This document shows positions 8,059 to 16,373 of a stretch of DNA of 30,486 bases, in pieces (the first letter of the stretch is position 1; the number at the start of each line of letters is the position of its first letter). Both the position numbers and the translations under genes were made by a program. Under the pieces are notes generated by a model. The model saw only the letters and a program-made list of their open reading frames with translations, was not told the DNA's origin and ran no database searches. This DNA comes from Sphingomonas sp. S-NIH.Pt15_0812. GTDB lineage: Bacteria > Pseudomonadota > Alphaproteobacteria > Sphingomonadales > Sphingomonadaceae. The DNA lies in NCBI RefSeq assembly GCF_003951315.1, contig NZ_QLJH01000035.1:1-30486 (forward strand), read 5' to 3'.

Positions 8059-8955
8059 TTAGCCGCCAGCCCAATACAGGCGAGTTGGATTATCAACGAG
8101 GAGGCTCTGCCGGAGCGCAGAAGTAGGTGCGATCAGCGGCACCATATCGACCAAGTTACCATCATCCGGCATATGACTGGTCATATTCGGATGCGGCCAA
8201 TCGGTACCCCACAGCACACGATCAGGAAAGCGCTCTACCAAGGTGCGGGCGAAAGGAACCACGTCGGCATAGTGCGGCGGACCGCTCTGCGACAGCCGCT
8301 CCGGGCAGGTCACCTTGCTGATGTAATTCGGATGCTCGTCCATCAGGCGGAGGAAGCGGCCGAACTCTGGACCGTCGACCCGCCGGGTGACGTCCGGCCT
8401 GCCCATATGGTCGACGACGACCGTCGTCGGCAGGCTGGTGAAGAAGTCCCAGCGCTCTTCCAGGTCAGCCGCTTCGAAATAGAGCACGACGTGCCAGCCA
8501 AGCGGCGTTATCCGGTCGATGATCGTACGGTAATAGGCGTCGGGCTTGGGGTCGGCGAGGCGCCGGACGAAGTTGAAGCGCACGCCGCGCACGCCGGCCG
8601 CATCGAGCTCGGCCAGCTCGGCATCGCTTACCCCGTCGCGCACTGTCGCAACGCCACGCGCGCGACCGTCGGCGCTACGCAGCGCGTCGACCAGCGCACG
8701 ATTGTCGGCGCCGTGGCAGGTCGCCTGGACGATAACGTTGCGCGCAAAGCCGAGATGATCCCGCAATGCGAACAGGTCCGTCTTGCCCGCATCGCACGGC
8801 GTATATTTTCGCTCGGGCGCATAGGGAAAGACATCACCCGGCCCGAAGACGTGGCAATGCGCATCGATGGCGCCCGGCGGTGGCACGAAGCGCGGCTTAC
8901 TCGGTGCAGGGTCCCAGCACAGCCAGCCTGGATCGGGCGTAAACGCCGCCATCAT
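8059..8955 (-). CDS. ligI: 2-pyrone-4,6-dicarboxylate hydrolase
   Basis: LigI hydrolyses 2-pyrone-4,6-dicarboxylate to 4-oxalomesaconate/4-carboxy-2-hydroxymuconate in the cytoplasmic protocatechuate 4,5-cleavage pathway. The protein (298 residues) follows the known LigI closely. It has P-P-P-G-A-I-D-A-H-C-H-V-F-G-P (H33, H35), F-A-L-R-D-H-L-G-F-A-R-N-V-I-V-Q-A, G-W-H-V-V-L-Y-F-E-A, V-D-H-M-G-R-P-D (H183) and V-L-W-G-T-D-W-P-H-P-N with the catalytic Asp at about 252. This is the amidohydrolase 2 fold (PF04909). The start could be ATG 8955 or the adjacent ATG 8952; GAGGGGG just upstream has the better spacing to 8952. It touches the ligJ stop (TGATG-type overlap), so the two are translationally coupled. 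Confidence 0.93.
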   Translation of the reverse strand: MMAAFTPDPGWLCWDPAPSKPRFVPPPGAIDAHCHVFGPGDVFPYAPERKYTPCDAGKTDLFALRDHLGFARNVIVQATCHGADNRALVDALRSADGRARGVATVRDGVSDAELAELDAAGVRGVRFNFVRRLADPKPDAYYRTIIDRITPLGWHVVLYFEAADLEERWDFFTSLPTTVVVDHMGRPDVTRRVDGPEFGRFLRLMDEHPNYISKVTCPERLSQSGPPHYADVVPFARTLVERFPDRVLWGTDWPHPNMTSHMPDDGNLVDMVPLIAPTSALRQSLLVDNPTRLYWAGG

Positions 8956-9974
8956 AGCCCCCTCGCCGCCAACTGCGCATCGAGCCGCGGGTAGACACGG
9001 CGCGCATTGCCCTCGAATACCTTGCGCTTGTCGGCATCGGGGATGGAGAGCGCGTCGATATAGCGTTTGGTGTCGTCGAAATACTGGCCGGTCTGCGGGT
9101 CGATGCCACGCACCGCGCCGACCATCTCTGACCCGAACAGAATGTTGTCGACGTCGATCACCTCGAACAGTAGATCGATGCCGGGCTGGTGGTAGACGCA
9201 GGTGTCGAAATAGACGTTACGCATGACATGCTCGACGAGCGGCGGCCGGTTCAGCATGTCGGCAAGCCCGCGATACCGCCCCCAATGATAGGGCACCGCG
9301 CCGCCTCCATGCGGGATGATGAAGCGCAATGTCGGGAAGTCGCTGAATAGGTCGCCTTCGATGAACTGCATGAAAGCGATCGTATCGGCCGCGATGTAGT
9401 AAGCGCCGGTCGCGTGCATTGCCGGATTGCAGCTGCCCGAGACGTGGATCATCGCGGGCACATCGAGTTCGACCATCTTCTCGAAAAAGGGGTACCAGGC
9501 GCGGTCGTACAGCGGCGGTGCAGCGAACCGGCCGCCCGATGGGTCGGGGTTGAGGTTGCAGCCGACGAAGCCGAGTTGGGTGACGCAGCGTTCGAGCTCG
9601 GCTATTGACTGGTCGATCGACAAATCCGCGGTTTGCGGCAGCTGGCAAACTCCGACGAACGTCTTGGGGAATAGATCGACGACGCGCTTGATCAGGTCGT
9701 TCGAACGCTGTGCCCAGATCCGGTTGACTGCCGCATCGCCAACATGCGGTGCCATCGCCGAGGCGCGTGGCGAGAAGATCGTCATGTCGGCGCCGCGTTC
9801 GCGCAGCAGGCGCAATTGGTTCGTCTCGATCGTCTCACGGATCGCGTCATCGGAGATCGCGGGATAGGCGGGATCGATGTCGCCCCCGGTGCGGAAAGCC
9901 GCTTTCTGTGCCTCGCGCCAGTCGGTATGGGGCGCCGGCGCAGTGGTATAATGGCCGTGACAGTCGATGATCAT
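8952..9974 (-). CDS. ligJ: 4-oxalomesaconate hydratase (amidohydrolase fold)
   Basis: LigJ hydrates 4-oxalomesaconate to 4-carboxy-4-hydroxy-2-oxoadipate, the substrate of the LigK aldolase. The start at 9974 gives M-I-I-D-C-H-G-H-Y, with metal-binding H6 and H8, exactly as in characterised LigJ. A longer frame to 10067 would run back into the LysR gene. Further family blocks are F-S-P-R-A-S, N-L-N-P-D-P-S-G-G, M-I-H-V-S, I-P-H-G-G-G-A-V-P-Y-H-W-G-R and L-F-G-S-E-M-V-G-A-V-R-G-I-D-P, where Glu replaces the usual amidohydrolase Asp as known for LigJ. The length of 340 residues is normal. It lies 28 bp after the LysR gene and overlaps ligI, so a regulator-ligJ-ligI operon is likely. No strong Shine-Dalgarno sequence is seen. 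Confidence 0.93.
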   Translation of the reverse strand: MIIDCHGHYTTAPAPHTDWREAQKAAFRTGGDIDPAYPAISDDAIRETIETNQLRLLRERGADMTIFSPRASAMAPHVGDAAVNRIWAQRSNDLIKRVVDLFPKTFVGVCQLPQTADLSIDQSIAELERCVTQLGFVGCNLNPDPSGGRFAAPPLYDRAWYPFFEKMVELDVPAMIHVSGSCNPAMHATGAYYIAADTIAFMQFIEGDLFSDFPTLRFIIPHGGGAVPYHWGRYRGLADMLNRPPLVEHVMRNVYFDTCVYHQPGIDLLFEVIDVDNILFGSEMVGAVRGIDPQTGQYFDDTKRYIDALSIPDADKRKVFEGNARRVYPRLDAQLAARGL

Positions 9975-10002
9975 GCCGGCGACACTACCGCCGCGGCGCG
10001 AC

Positions 10003-11250
10003 TCAGGCATATCGGAACGGCTGATCGACCATTGCTTTTGCGGAAGTCCAGTCTTTACAAGTGACACGAAACGTCTCGACGAACGCTGCCTGCAAGGCGG
10101 TCGGGTGCCAGTCGTCGCGCATCGTCAGTCCAATCCGGCGACGAAGCGCAATGCCCGCGCCGGGTATCTCGACAAGCAGGCCGGCACGGCGCTCGAACAG
10201 GAACTGGTCACGCGCCATCAGCGTCAGCCAGTCGTCTTCGAGCATCAATCCCCGGATCACCAGCACCGAACCGCATTCGACACGCAGCCGCGGCGGTGTC
10301 AGGCCGTGGTCGGCAAACATCTGCTCCCAGCGCCGTCGTGTCGGCGTTCCCGCCGCAGCGATGACCCATGGATAACCCTGTAGCGCGGCGAACGGGGGAG
10401 CGGTGCCGGCAAGCGGGTGACCGGCCCGCGCGACGATCACCGGGTCGTCGGTATAAAGCGCTTCCTGCACTACATCACGAACCGGCACGGGATCGCGCAT
10501 CGCGCCGACCAGCAAATCCATCTTGCCCTCTCGAAGCCGGGCGAGCAGTTCGAGATATGGCGCCTCGACCACCTCGACCGAAGCGGCGGGATAGGCGCGC
10601 GCGAAGCGGGCGAGCGTCTGCGGCAACAGCACGGCGCGCGCCAGCGGCATCGTGCCGACAACGATCCGCCCTGCCCCCACCGACCGCAGCGCCGCGATCT
10701 CGTCCAGCCCTGCCTGCAATTCAGCCCGCGCCAGACGCGCGAAGCGCAGGAAGCGGCCGGCGGCAGGCGTCGGTTGCACAGTCCGGCCCTGACGCATCAG
10801 CAAAGGAATGCCGAGCTGCTGCTCAAGATCACGCGCGGCGCGGTGCAGCGCGGGCTGCGACAGACCGGTGCGCATCGCCGCAAGTGCGAAGCTGCCCGCC
10901 TCGTCAACCGCGATCAGCGCGCGCAACTGTCCTAGTGTAACCCGTCGCTCGATATGCGGCAGCGGCGGCAGCCGCGCGCCGCGCCGCACGCTCTGGCCAC
11001 CCCGCATTAGATAGCCAAGCGCGCGCTCGATGCGGAAGGCAAGCCGCCGCCCGGCCTCGGTCGGCACCGCACCGCCTGGAAGACGATCGAACAGAGACTG
11101 ATCAAGCCGCGCCTCCGTCTTGCCGATCGCCTGAGTGAGCGCCGGTTGCGACAGGTTGAGCGCCTGTGATGCGGCGCTAATGCCGCCGAGCCGTGCTGCG
11201 GCGGCGATCGCGTCGAGATGGCGCAGATTAAAGTCGAGTGGCTCGCTCAT
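10003..11250 (-). CDS. LysR-family regulator with two N-terminal HTH domains
   Basis: The protein is 415 residues; ordinary LysR proteins are about 300. Residues 5-72 form a LysR HTH ([16 protein letters not shown], then [16 protein letters not shown]). Residues 102-165 form a second one ([16 protein letters not shown], then [15 protein letters not shown]). The effector-binding domain ([10 protein letters not shown] ... D-L-L-V-G-A-M-R-D) follows from about residue 190 to the end. ATG 11250 is chosen over GTG 11259 because the added residues are not conserved-looking. It diverges from ligK (108-bp gap) and is followed by ligJ, so by position it should control both lig arms, with a pathway intermediate as inducer. 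The effector is inferred, not seen. Confidence 0.88.
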   Translation of the reverse strand: MSEPLDFNLRHLDAIAAAARLGGISAASQALNLSQPALTQAIGKTEARLDQSLFDRLPGGAVPTEAGRRLAFRIERALGYLMRGGQSVRRGARLPPLPHIERRVTLGQLRALIAVDEAGSFALAAMRTGLSQPALHRAARDLEQQLGIPLLMRQGRTVQPTPAAGRFLRFARLARAELQAGLDEIAALRSVGAGRIVVGTMPLARAVLLPQTLARFARAYPAASVEVVEAPYLELLARLREGKMDLLVGAMRDPVPVRDVVQEALYTDDPVIVARAGHPLAGTAPPFAALQGYPWVIAAAGTPTRRRWEQMFADHGLTPPRLRVECGSVLVIRGLMLEDDWLTLMARDQFLFERRAGLLVEIPGAGIALRRRIGLTMRDDWHPTALQAAFVETFRVTCKDWTSAKAMVDQPFRYA

Positions 11251-11357
11251 TGCACACACTTAGCATCAGCTTATGCCTCGTGCGCAAATCGACGTTGTCC
11301 GCCGCCCGCCATATCCCTTTTAAGCCACGACAAAGTTTAACGGGATTGAGGATGAAC
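11251..11357. promoter_or_regulatory. Divergent promoter region between the LysR gene and ligK
   Basis: This 107-bp gap must hold both promoters and the operator of the lig divergon. The inverted repeat GCAT-N6-ATGC (11263-11276) lies about 13 bp upstream of the LysR start codon. It has the size expected of a LysR half-site pair, but it is short. The sequence GAGG at 11348-11351 is the ribosome site for ligK. Confidence 0.45.
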
Positions 11358-12029
11358 ATGGCGCGCGTCGTCACACAGATCAAACGAACGGATCCGGCGG
11401 CGATCGCCGGCCTAGGCGCCGCTGGGGTCGCTACGGTGCATGAGGCGCAGGGCCGCACTGGCCTACTCGCCAGCCGGTTGCGGCCGATCTATCCCGGTGC
11501 GCGTATCGCCGGTTCGGCGGTCACAGTGTCGGTGCCGCCCGGCGACAATTGGATGATGCATGTCGCGATCGAGCAGTTGCGCGAGGGTGATCTGCTCGTC
11601 GTCGCGCCGACCAGTCCGTGCGAAGACGGGTATTTCGGCGACCTGCTTGCCACCTCGGCGATGGCGCGAGGCTGCCGCGGATTGATCATCGACGCAGGCG
11701 TGCGCGATATCCGCGACCTTACCGCCATGGGCTTTCCGGTCTGGTCGCGTGCGATCAGCGCGCAGGGGACGGTCAAGGCGACGCTCGGCTCGATCAATGT
11801 CGATCTGGTCTGCGCCGGCGAGCTGGTGCGGGCGGGCGACGTGATCGTCGCCGACGACGACGGCGTCTGCGTCGTCCGCCGCGACGATGCCGCCGCGGTA
11901 TTGATCAAAGCGCAGGCGCGCGAGGCCAACGAAGAAGCGAAACGCACACGCCTCGCCGCGGGAGAACTCGGCCTCGACATCTATGCGATGCGCGAAGCAC
12001 TCGCCGCGAAGGGCCTGCGCTATGAGTGA
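11358..12029 (+). CDS. ligK: 4-carboxy-4-hydroxy-2-oxoadipate aldolase (RraA-like fold)
   Basis: LigK cleaves 4-carboxy-4-hydroxy-2-oxoadipate to pyruvate and oxaloacetate, the last step of the protocatechuate 4,5-cleavage and gallate pathways. It also decarboxylates oxaloacetate. The 223-residue protein shows [46 protein letters not shown] and [11 protein letters not shown]. The last is the G-x-R-D metal/substrate loop of class II HMG/CHA aldolases. It ends with the typical [13 protein letters not shown] 11358 is chosen because GAGG sits 6 bases upstream; an ATG at 11352 is too close to it. The stop overlaps the ligU start by 8 bp. Confidence 0.93.
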   Translation: MARVVTQIKRTDPAAIAGLGAAGVATVHEAQGRTGLLASRLRPIYPGARIAGSAVTVSVPPGDNWMMHVAIEQLREGDLLVVAPTSPCEDGYFGDLLATSAMARGCRGLIIDAGVRDIRDLTAMGFPVWSRAISAQGTVKATLGSINVDLVCAGELVRAGDVIVADDDGVCVVRRDDAAAVLIKAQAREANEEAKRTRLAAGELGLDIYAMREALAAKGLRYE

Positions 12030-13077
12030 AGGCATCCCCGCGATGTGGATGCGCGGTGGCACGTCCAAAGGTGGATTTTTCCTTGCTGACGACCTGCCCA
12101 GCGATATCAATGCCCGCGACGCCTTCCTGCTGCGCGCCTTTGGCTCGCCCGATCCTCGCCAGATCGATGGAATGGGCGGCGCTGACCCGCTGACATCGAA
12201 GGTGGCGATCGTCTCGCAGTCGAACCGGCCCGCGATCGACGTCGACTATCTGTTTCTCCAAGTCTTCGTCGACGAGGCGATCGTCACCGACAAGCAGAAT
12301 TGCGGCAATATGCTCGCCGGCGTCGGCCCGTTCGCGATCGAACGCGGCCTTGTTGCCGCGTCGAACGGCGAGACGCGTGTGGCCATCCATATGGTCAATA
12401 CCGGCAAGACCGCGACTGCGGTAGTGCAGACGCCCGGTGGTGTCGTCACCTATGCGGGAGCCACCGCGATTGACGGTGTCCCTGGCACGGCCGCGCCGGT
12501 GCCGCTGTCCTTCGCCGACATTGCCGGATCGAGCTGCGGCGCGCTGCTGCCGACCGGGCGAGTGATCGACATGATCGAGGGTGTCGAAACGACGCTGATT
12601 GACAATGGCATGCCCTGCGTCGTGCTGCGTGCCGCCGACGTCGGCATCACGGGCTATGAGGATCGCGACACGCTCGACGCCGACACCGGCCTGAAGGCGC
12701 GGATCGAGGCGATCCGCCTTGCCGCGGGACCGCTGATGAACCTCGGCGACGTCAGCGACCAGTCGGTGCCGAAGATGATGCTGGTCGCCGCGCCGCGCGC
12801 CGGGGGTACGATTTGCGTCCGCTCGTTCATCCCGCATCGTTGCCATGCTTCCATTGGTGTACTCGGCGCGGTCAGCGTCGCCACCGCCTGTGTGTTGGCC
12901 GGCAGCTCTGCTGCGGCACTCGCGACTGTAGCCGCCGGCGCGACCAAGACGCTCAGCATTGAGCACCCGAGCGGCATCACCCCCTGCCTAATCGAAACCG
13001 ACGCCGACGGTGTCGTCACGGGCGCCGGGATGATCCGAACCACGCGGAAATTGTTCGACGGCACGCTTTTCGCCTGA
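12022..13077 (+). CDS. ligU: 4-oxalomesaconate tautomerase (PrpF family)
   Basis: PrpF-family isomerases of this type (LigU, and GalD of gallate degradation) interconvert isomers or tautomers of 4-oxalomesaconate to supply the LigJ substrate. The 351-residue protein has the family start [15 protein letters not shown]. It continues with [28 protein letters not shown] and [14 protein letters not shown] near the C-terminus. These are diagnostic for PrpF proteins with a diaminopimelate-epimerase-like fold. The start at ATG 12022 lies inside the end of ligK (8-bp overlap), showing translational coupling. The reaction is inferred from the family and from the neighbours ligK, ligJ and ligI; the LigU (isomerase) and GalD (tautomerase) roles cannot be told apart by eye. 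Confidence 0.88.
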   Translation: MSEGIPAMWMRGGTSKGGFFLADDLPSDINARDAFLLRAFGSPDPRQIDGMGGADPLTSKVAIVSQSNRPAIDVDYLFLQVFVDEAIVTDKQNCGNMLAGVGPFAIERGLVAASNGETRVAIHMVNTGKTATAVVQTPGGVVTYAGATAIDGVPGTAAPVPLSFADIAGSSCGALLPTGRVIDMIEGVETTLIDNGMPCVVLRAADVGITGYEDRDTLDADTGLKARIEAIRLAAGPLMNLGDVSDQSVPKMMLVAAPRAGGTICVRSFIPHRCHASIGVLGAVSVATACVLAGSSAAALATVAAGATKTLSIEHPSGITPCLIETDADGVVTGAGMIRTTRKLFDGTLFA

Positions 13078-13109
13078 CCGTCACCCCAGCAGAGAAAAGA
13101 ATAGCGATC

Positions 13110-14429
13110 ATGACGACGATAGGAGAGACGGAGAAGAAGGCGCGCCGCTTCGGCATCGCCAGGCAATTGTGGTTTCAGGTGCTCGCCGGCACGCTGATCG
13201 GCATCCTGCTTGGCCATTTCGCACCGGGCACCGCCGTGGCGATGAAGCCATTCGGCGATGCCTTCATCAAGCTGATCCGGATGATGATCGGGCCGATTAT
13301 CTTCGTCACCGTCGTGCACGGCGTCGCCGGCATGAACGACATGAAGGCAGTCGGCCGGGTCGCGCTCAAATCGATCCTCTATTTCGAGGCGATCACCATC
13401 CTCGCCCTGATCTTCGGTCTCGTCGCAGTTGATCTGTGGCGACCCGGCGTCGGCATGAACATCAACGCCGCCGCGATTGATACCGCATCGATCAAAAGCT
13501 ACGTCGCATCGGCGCATGACCAATCGGTGACCGGCTATCTGATGGCGATCATCCCTACCACCTTCGCCGGTGCCCTGACCGAAGGGCACGTGCTGCAAGT
13601 GCTGTTCGTGTCGGTCCTGTTCGGCATCGCCATCGCCGCGATTGGCGAGCGTGCAAAGCCTGTGCTCGACGTGATCGAGAGCGCATCGCAGGGCTTCTTC
13701 CGCATCATCGGCTACATAATGTATTTCGCGCCGCTCGGCGCCTTCGGCGCGATCGCCTTTACCGTCGGCCAGTTCGGCACCGCCTCGCTGCTGTCGCTGG
13801 GCGAGCTGATCCTCGAGTTCTTCGTGGTCTGCGGCGTCTTTACCGCGACGGTGCTCGGCGGGGTCGCCTGGTATTGCGGCGTCAGCCTGTGGCGCCTGCT
13901 CGGCTATATCTGGGACGAGATCGTCATCGTCGCCGCCACCACCTCGACCGAGACGGTGCTGCCGCGGCTGATCCTGAAGCTGCGCAAGCTCGGCTGCGAG
14001 GAGAGTGTCGTCGGCTTCGTCATTCCGGCCGGCTATTCGTTCAATCTCGACGGCACCTGCTTGTATCTCACTACCGTCGCGGTGTTCCTGGCGCAGGCGA
14101 CCAACACGCACCTGACCTTCTGGCACGAACTGGGATTGATCGCGGTGCTGTTGCTCACGTCGAAGGGCGCGGCGGGGATCGCCGGAGCGGCGTTCGTAGT
14201 GCTGGCGGCGACGCTCAATACGACGGGCACGATTCCGGTGGCGAGCATCGCGCTGATCCTCGGCATCCATCGCATCCTCGCCGAAGGGCTGACCTTCGTG
14301 AACCTCGTCGGCAACACCGTGGCGACGATCGTCATCGCCAAATGGGAAGGCAAGCTCGACGAGCGGACGCTCGCCGCCGCGGTCGGCACCAATTCGGCCC
14401 GGCGGCGATGGGGCATTGCCGCCGCCTGA
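13110..14429 (+). CDS. dctA: Dicarboxylate:cation symporter, DctA type (DAACS family)
   Basis: This is an inner-membrane secondary transporter with 439 residues and eight or so hydrophobic helices plus two re-entrant hairpins. Family signatures include F-I-K-L-I-R-M-M-I-G-P-I-I-F in helix 3, the serine/threonine-rich hairpin A-A-T-T-S-T-E-T-V-L-P, P-A-G-Y-S-F-N-L-D-G-T-C-L-Y-L (helix 7) and N-L-V-G-N-T-V-A-T-I-V-I-A-K-W-E in helix 8. DctA carries C4-dicarboxylates with H+ or Na+. In this position, 32 bp after ligU, it may instead import a pathway acid such as 2-pyrone-4,6-dicarboxylate or another carboxylated intermediate; that is inference. It is probably in one operon with ligK-ligU and the OprB-like porin. 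Confidence 0.88.
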   Translation: MTTIGETEKKARRFGIARQLWFQVLAGTLIGILLGHFAPGTAVAMKPFGDAFIKLIRMMIGPIIFVTVVHGVAGMNDMKAVGRVALKSILYFEAITILALIFGLVAVDLWRPGVGMNINAAAIDTASIKSYVASAHDQSVTGYLMAIIPTTFAGALTEGHVLQVLFVSVLFGIAIAAIGERAKPVLDVIESASQGFFRIIGYIMYFAPLGAFGAIAFTVGQFGTASLLSLGELILEFFVVCGVFTATVLGGVAWYCGVSLWRLLGYIWDEIVIVAATTSTETVLPRLILKLRKLGCEESVVGFVIPAGYSFNLDGTCLYLTTVAVFLAQATNTHLTFWHELGLIAVLLLTSKGAAGIAGAAFVVLAATLNTTGTIPVASIALILGIHRILAEGLTFVNLVGNTVATIVIAKWEGKLDERTLAAAVGTNSARRRWGIAAA

Positions 14430-14496
14430 CCCTGCCCTGCCCACGCCAATGACATAGACCGTTCGTGCGACGTCGCGACCGGTGAAGGAGAGACGT

Positions 14497-15972
14497 ATGT
14501 CCGCCACCCTCGCGCTCCTGCTCGCCACCCAGGCGATGGTCCCGCATTCGACCGACCCGACGGCCCCGCAGCAGATTGATCCTGCGGCGCCGACGAGCAA
14601 CGCGCCGCCGCTGACCGGCGAGGGCGAGCGCGAAACGGTGCGCGATCCAGCGACCGCTTTCTCGTCGGGGCGGACCGAGGCGACACCCGCCGAGCAGAGT
14701 GCCGCCCCACGCGGCTTTACCCGCTGGCAGCGTGACAATTTGGTCGGCAAAGCGCTCCGCGGTCTCAAGGCGGACGGCGTCACGCTCGCCCTCGATGTGG
14801 TCGACAACGTCGCGGGCAATCCGGTCGGCGGCGTCCGCCAGGGTGCGCGCGAATCGCACTGGGTCAGCGGTGCGGCCGACCTCGATCTGGAAAAGCTGCT
14901 CGGCTGGTCGGATACGCGCGTCCACGTCCAGGGCGCGTGGTTCACCGGCGACAGCCTCGGCCGCGACGTAATCGGCAATTCGATCAGCTTCCAGCAGACC
15001 TGGCGGCCGGTATCCGGCCCGCGCCTGACACAGCTCAACATCGAGCATGATTTCGGCAGGCTCAACCTGATGGTCGGTCGTGCGGCCGTGAACAGCTATT
15101 TCAACAATTCGCCGCTCAACTGCGTATTCATGACGAACACCAGTTGCCTTACCGCTTATGGCGGGATCAGCGACATCGGCATCACCGCCTTCCCTAATTC
15201 CTCCTGGGCCGCGAAGACGCGCTATGCCGTTGATCAACGGCGCTATGTTCAGATCGGCGTGTTCGAATACAACAACGCACTTAACGCCACCGGTAAAGGC
15301 GGGCTCGACTTCTCGCTTGGCAAGGGCACTGGCGTGCTGATTGCCGGCGAGGCGGGCTATCAAACGACTTTCGCACAGGAACGGCTACCGCGCCGCTACA
15401 AGCTCGGCTTCTATCTCAACACCGACGGCGGCAGCAGCCTCTATTACGATCGCAACGGCGGTTCGTCGGCGCTCACCGGCCTGCCGCGCGTCGCGCTCGG
15501 CGGCAATCGCGTTGGCCTCTATGCGATGGCCGACCAGACGATTGCGCGCGCGCCCGGCGCGAGCAAGCGCAACCTCGCCTTGTTCGCGCGCGGCTATTGG
15601 AACGTCGGCAACGTCCAGCAGCTCGACTGGTTCGCCTCCGCCGGCTTCGTCAAGACCGGGACGTTCAAGGGCCAAGATAACGACACGATCGGGTTCATCG
15701 TCTCCAACACCCATTTTAGCGATCAGCAGATCGACTATCTGCGCGACCTGCGCGCGAAGGCGGGCGGCACCGGCGCGCCGCACCACGACGAAATCGTCGG
15801 CGAAATCAACTACGGCTGGGCCGCCCTGCCCGGTCTGCGTGTTCTGCCCAACGTACAATATGTCATCAACCCCGACCCAATTTATGCGTCCAAGCGCACG
15901 ACCAACATTCCAAGCGCCATCGTGCTCGGCGTGCGTATCGACGTGAAACTGGCGCAACTGTTCGGTGGATGA
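14497..15972 (+). CDS. OprB-family carbohydrate-selective porin
   Basis: This is an outer-membrane porin of 491 residues. ATG 14497 has an excellent ribosome site (GAAGGAGAG, 14484-14492). The first residues form a short signal-like segment (S-A-T-L-A-L-L-L-A-T-Q-A). A low-complexity Pro/Ala/Thr region runs to about residue 70. A barrel typical of OprB proteins follows: G-A-A-D-L-D-L-E-K-L-L-G-W, G-N-S-I-S-F-Q-Q-T-W-R-P, W-A-A-K-T-R-Y and a C-terminal strand I-V-L-G-V-R-I-D-V-K-L-A-Q-L-F. The paired Cys residues in N-C-V-F-M-T-N-T-S-C probably form a loop disulfide. Placed after dctA, it likely supplies outer-membrane passage for the acid handled by the lig operon. OprB proteins also serve sugars, so its substrate is open. 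Confidence 0.85.
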   Translation: MSATLALLLATQAMVPHSTDPTAPQQIDPAAPTSNAPPLTGEGERETVRDPATAFSSGRTEATPAEQSAAPRGFTRWQRDNLVGKALRGLKADGVTLALDVVDNVAGNPVGGVRQGARESHWVSGAADLDLEKLLGWSDTRVHVQGAWFTGDSLGRDVIGNSISFQQTWRPVSGPRLTQLNIEHDFGRLNLMVGRAAVNSYFNNSPLNCVFMTNTSCLTAYGGISDIGITAFPNSSWAAKTRYAVDQRRYVQIGVFEYNNALNATGKGGLDFSLGKGTGVLIAGEAGYQTTFAQERLPRRYKLGFYLNTDGGSSLYYDRNGGSSALTGLPRVALGGNRVGLYAMADQTIARAPGASKRNLALFARGYWNVGNVQQLDWFASAGFVKTGTFKGQDNDTIGFIVSNTHFSDQQIDYLRDLRAKAGGTGAPHHDEIVGEINYGWAALPGLRVLPNVQYVINPDPIYASKRTTNIPSAIVLGVRIDVKLAQLFGG

Positions 15973-15984
15973 ACGACGTCTCTG

Positions 15985-16024
15985 TTTCGGATGACGCGCC
16001 TCGGCTTATGGAGGCAGACCGAAA
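15985..16024 (+). terminator. Imperfect hairpin after the porin gene
   Basis: TTTCGG (15985-15990) pairs with CCGAAA (16019-16024), enclosing a second stem GCCTC (15998-16002) with GAGGC (16011-16015). It begins 12 bases after the stop of the OprB-like gene. It is followed by TAATGA rather than a T-run, so it is a possible terminator or 3' stabiliser of the ligK-ligU-dctA-porin transcript. Confidence 0.45.
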
Positions 16025-16359
16025 TAATGACGGCGCTTACTCGGTGCCCCTCTGCACGAGTAATCGATAATCGCATGGCCGCGATACGTTGACCCAGAAG
16101 CTGACGCTTGGCGTGTCCAACGGCCTACCCAGCTTCGGTCATTCGTTCATCGCGAACGATTACGCCTTCGATCAGGCGGAACGGCACGCTTGGCGACAGG
16201 CCTCACTAACTGCGCACCCCCGCGCAACGCCCGGTTCTCTCTCCAGCGAAGCGATGCTTGATCGAGCCAATCCACGACTGGATCGAGTTGCTAACCAGCT
16301 TGGACTGCTCGTCCTATTGCCCGTATGATGGCGAATAGCCATGCACAAAAATGGCGTTC

Positions 16360-16366
16360 GGGAGGG
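16360..16366 (+). promoter_or_regulatory. Ribosome binding site that places the transporter start at GTG 16374
   Basis: GGGAGGG lies 7 bases before GTG 16374, whereas the upstream in-frame ATG at 16341 has no purine-rich site before it. This favours the GTG start. Confidence 0.6.
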
Positions 16367-16373
16367 ATTGGAC

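Larger units (their letters stand above)
15973..16373. other. Intergenic stretch of 400 bp with a hairpin and dispersed motifs
   Basis: It holds a nested imperfect hairpin just after the porin gene. Two members of the dispersed motif family follow: TTGACCCAGAAGCTGACG from 16089 and AGCTTCGGTCATTCGTTCAT at 16131-16150. The ribosome site of the next gene is at the end. A 79-codon frame at 16089-16328 overlaps the motifs and looks like no protein family. Confidence 0.5.

Noticed and set aside
10003..10067. N-terminal extension of LigJ into the LysR gene
   Set aside because: The frame is open to 10067, but the 31 extra residues are unlike LigJ; the family start M-I-I-D-C-H-G-H-Y fits position 9974 exactly.
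12654..15065. 803-codon open frame on the minus strand across ligU, dctA and the porin gene
   Set aside because: It is antisense to three well-recognised genes. Its translation is rich in Arg, Asp, His and Gly with no domain, as expected for the mirror frame of high-GC coding DNA.
16089..16328. 79-codon plus-strand frame before gudP
   Set aside because: It begins inside a dispersed intergenic motif, has no ribosome site and no protein-like composition.
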